Source: Rhizobacter sp. (lineage in GTDB: Bacteria > Pseudomonadota > Gammaproteobacteria > Burkholderiales > Burkholderiaceae_C). Taken from it: a stretch of DNA of 64,000 nucleotides. This document shows, piece after piece, positions 62,002 to 64,000 of the stretch. The notes under the pieces are model-generated. The model saw only the letters and a program-made list of their open reading frames with translations, had not been told where the DNA came from and made no database searches. Position 1 is the first letter of the stretch. Each line of letters starts with the position of its first letter. A program made the position numbers and the translations under genes. The stretch covers positions 1-64,000 of the forward strand of contig JAJKJU010000178.1 in assembly GCA_021153565.1 (NCBI GenBank), given 5' to 3'.

Positions 62002-62167
62002 CTCAGAGGCTGAGAGTATTTCGATCATGCCCGCTCATCACGCCAAAAGACCCCTGCTCGTCGTTGCAAATGCTCGCCATAGCCAGGCCATGGCTGCGCT
62101 TTGCGCCTAGATCAGGCATCTTTTGACGTGCTGCTCGGACACGTTCGAAATACTCTCAGCCTCTCAG
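62002..62167. repeat. Palindromic element family A, copy 8 (reverse orientation)
   Basis: A full copy inverted relative to the others, core CGCCATAGCCAGGCCATGG. The stop codon of the convergent small gene lies in its right terminal repeat. Confidence 0.92.
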
Positions 62168-62454
62168 ACATCGAGTGTATAAACCTCGGCAGCACGACGC
62201 TCAGCAGCACTATGGCCTTCAAGTGCCCGATCCCATTCGGGGTCATCGGCGCCCTTGGTTGGCACAAGTCCCGCCATCATCTGTGCGGCCTCCTCCGTCC
62301 CGGCGTCGAACTCTGCCACCAGTTCCCGCGTATCGAGGAAGAGCCGCGCAATGACATACCCCCCAGAGTCGATCACGACGAGGTAGCGCGCCGCCTTTCG
62401 ATGCGAAGTCTGGGCATGCGCGCGCGGTGACTCACTTCCGAAGCCTTGGCTCAT
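62164..62454 (-). CDS. Small hypothetical protein
   Basis: A 96-residue protein (MSQGFGSESPRAHAQ...). The part from AARYLVVIDSGGYVIARLFLDTRELVAEFDAGTEE looks like a compact alpha/beta domain. The start is put at 62454; the track ORF is longer but without support. No family is recognised. Its TGA is the first bases of a family A terminal repeat. The 257 bp on its upstream side hold no gene. Confidence 0.55.
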   Translation of the reverse strand: MSQGFGSESPRAHAQTSHRKAARYLVVIDSGGYVIARLFLDTRELVAEFDAGTEEAAQMMAGLVPTKGADDPEWDRALEGHSAAERRAAEVYTLDV

Positions 62455-62711
62455 TTTGCTATGTTGCCACGGATGAGCACGCAGATGGTGAGACTCCGCT
62501 CTTTCGCTTCGCGAAACGTTTCTACCGATCCTGCCCTGCGCCCAGATTGACCAACGAACCAAGCCCCCGCATCGATATGTGAAGTTCCTTCGCATGCCCA
62601 TTACCGTTCGGTCGAGGATCCGTCATACGCGCCAGGCCTTTCACATGGGAAGATGCTCCCGCGCCCGAATAAGCATGGCGTTGTTCCACTTGTCACCTTG
62701 AGATTCAAGCC

Positions 62712-64000
62712 TTGAAGCCACACACTGCACCTCAGCTTCTGATCAAGTTCCAACGCATCGTTCGCGCGGCTTTGCTCGTTGGCGCCGGCCTCGTTGCGCC
62801 GATGCTCGCATGCGCTGTGACATCCGTGTCACGAACCGAAAGCAGCTTCTCGCTGAAAGCCGACACCACGTTCTACACCGTGGACACGGGGGCTGGACTT
62901 GTGTTCAAAGTCCGCCGCTTCGACACCGGCCTGAGCCGGCAGTCGGCGGGCGACATTGCATCGCTGGTCTTCGAAGGCGTGCAGTATCAAGACGCCGCGC
63001 AAGGCAGCCAAGTCAACTCGGGCTTCGACTATCTCTATAACGGGGTGAAGGCGGTCGACGTCGATGCAGTGCAGGTCGATGCGGATCACATCAGAGTCAC
63101 CGTCACCGCTGGCCAGTTGATCCACTACTACCTCGCCGAGCGCGGCAAGCCTCGCATCTACATGTCGACCTACTTCACCCGCGAGCCGGACACGCTGAAC
63201 CTTGCGCGCTATATCGTGCGGGTGCCCATCAAGGTGCTTCCCAACGGGCCGAAGCCCTCGGACCTTCGCGGCAGCACGGGGGCCATCGAAGCCCATGACG
63301 TGTTCGGCATGCCAAATGGCGAGACGCGGTCCAAGCACTATTCGAACAGCCGATTGAAGGACTGGCAGTATTTCGGCGCCACCGGCTCCCACGTGGGCAT
63401 GTGGATGGTGCGGGGCGACAACGAAGGAAACTCGGGCGGGCCTTTCTATCGGAGCCTGCTCAATCAAGGAACAGACACGCATCAGGAGCTGACCTACATC
63501 ATCAACTACGGCGAAGGTCAGACTGAGCCTCTGCGCACCGGAATCCTCAACAGCTACACGCTCGTCTTCACGCATGGCGAAACCCCGACGGCCATCGACA
63601 CCTCGTGGTTCGCGAACATGTCGCTCGCCGGCTACGTGGGCCCAGAGGGCCGCGGCTGCGTCGCGGGCGTGGGCATCGCCGGCCGTGACCGAACCCATCA
63701 CTACACCGTCGGCTTCTCGAACGCAAAGGCCCAGTACTGGACCGACGCCGCCGACTCCAATGGTCATTTCGCGATCAAGGGCCTGCTCCCCGGCGACTAC
63801 ACGATGACCATCTATAAGAACGAACTGGCCGTTGACACCCTTCCAGTGAGCGTTGCCGCTGGCAGAACCACCACGCTGCACACGATCGAAATCGCCGGCG
63901 ATCCGAGCACCGCGGCCGCGCTCTGGCGCATCGGGGACTGGGACGGCACGCCAGCGGAGTTCCTCAACGGCGACAAAGTCACGCGGATGCATCCCTCCGA
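62712..64000 (+). CDS. Rhamnogalacturonan lyase, polysaccharide lyase family 4 (partial, runs off the window)
   Basis: At least 429 residues, absent from the ORF track because no stop is reached. A TTG at 62712 gives a signal peptide (VRAALLVGAGLVAPMLACA); an in-frame ATG at 62802 is the alternative. The catalytic domain includes SLVFEGVQYQDAAQGSQVNS and WQYFGATGSHVGMWMVRGDN, followed by a fibronectin-III-like domain (FAIKGLLPGDYTMTIYKNEL) and the start of the carbohydrate-binding domain (WRIGDWDGTPAEFLNGDKV). It would cut rhamnogalacturonan I of pectin by beta-elimination, fitting a plant-associated life. Confidence 0.85.
   Translation, partial: MKPHTAPQLLIKFQRIVRAALLVGAGLVAPMLACAVTSVSRTESSFSLKADTTFYTVDTGAGLVFKVRRFDTGLSRQSAGDIASLVFEGVQYQDAAQGSQVNSGFDYLYNGVKAVDVDAVQVDADHIRVTVTAGQLIHYYLAERGKPRIYMSTYFTREPDTLNLARYIVRVPIKVLPNGPKPSDLRGSTGAIEAHDVFGMPNGETRSKHYSNSRLKDWQYFGATGSHVGMWMVRGDNEGNSGGPFYRSLLNQGTDTHQELTYIINYGEGQTEPLRTGILNSYTLVFTHGETPTAIDTSWFANMSLAGYVGPEGRGCVAGVGIAGRDRTHHYTVGFSNAKAQYWTDAADSNGHFAIKGLLPGDYTMTIYKNELAVDTLPVSVAAGRTTTLHTIEIAGDPSTAAALWRIGDWDGTPAEFLNGDKVTRMHPS

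Noticed and set aside
62829-63992. A 387-residue minus-strand ORF at the window end
   Set aside because: It is the shadow of the PL4 lyase, whose plus-strand translation has clear family motifs but no stop inside the window.

Overview
The window looks like a chromosome segment of a Burkholderiales bacterium, most likely family Comamonadaceae and close to Variovorax. This rests on the high GC content, the gene order rpsO-pnp-qor-tpiA-secG-tRNA-Leu-nuoA..N, the neighbours uvrB and an aromatic/aspartate aminotransferase, an intracellular PHB depolymerase, and betaproteobacterial-type isc and nas clusters. The genus is inferred from recognition of gene families; no database search was possible.

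Layout. 1-0.8 kb: a Nudix hydrolase. 1-15.9 kb: the complete 14-gene complex I operon (nuoA to nuoN, minus strand), headed by tRNA-Leu(GAG). 16-24 kb: secG, tpiA, a quinone oxidoreductase, pnp, rpsO, a PLP aminotransferase and tsaD, all minus strand. 24-28.6 kb: a nitrate module with NasT (ANTAR) and an NrtABC-type ABC transporter behind a sigma-54 promoter and an ANTAR-type two-hairpin attenuator, followed by a candidate sigma-54-driven small RNA. 28.8-34.2 kb: iscRSUA-hscBA-fdx with an IscR site. 34.4-39.5 kb: uvrB, aminotransferase, phaZ. 39.7-46.7 kb: an orphan RsxB, small proteins, nth, a GAF protein, a BtuB-like receptor, the zapB-like/zapA pair, 6S RNA, an EVE protein and a TauE permease. 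46.9-57.6 kb: a degenerate GGDEF protein, an ANTAR-PilJ nitrate-sensor fusion, remnants of narK and of a protein kinase, then nirB-nirD-nasA, ybiB and cobA. 57.6-62.5 kb: an accessory stretch with a ParM/StbA-like ATPase and its partner, an H-NS-like protein and hypotheticals. 62.7 kb to the end: the start of a PL4 rhamnogalacturonan lyase that runs off the window.

How the genes work together. Nitrate assimilation is complete as a pathway: uptake by NrtABC, reduction by NasA and NirBD, and siroheme precursor supply by CobA. It is split into two blocks 21 kb apart. Four good matches to the sigma-54 -24/-12 promoter lie in front of nrtA, downstream of nrtC (sRNA candidate), in front of the narK remnant and in front of nirB. 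Two different ANTAR proteins probably read nitrate and act on leader RNAs, so control would combine nitrogen limitation (sigma-54) with nitrate-dependent antitermination.

The most unusual structural signal is a family of about 165-bp imperfect palindromes (at least eight full or nearly full copies plus remnants). Their terminal repeat begins CTGAGAGGCTGAGAG, and they repeatedly sit exactly at the stop codon of a host gene, once inside the nuo operon. A second, unrelated-looking palindrome family (158 bp at 28.6 kb, truncated copy at 41.8 kb) has the same architecture and the same stop-codon position. nuoG carries an apparent frameshift in an A5 run, which may be a sequencing error.
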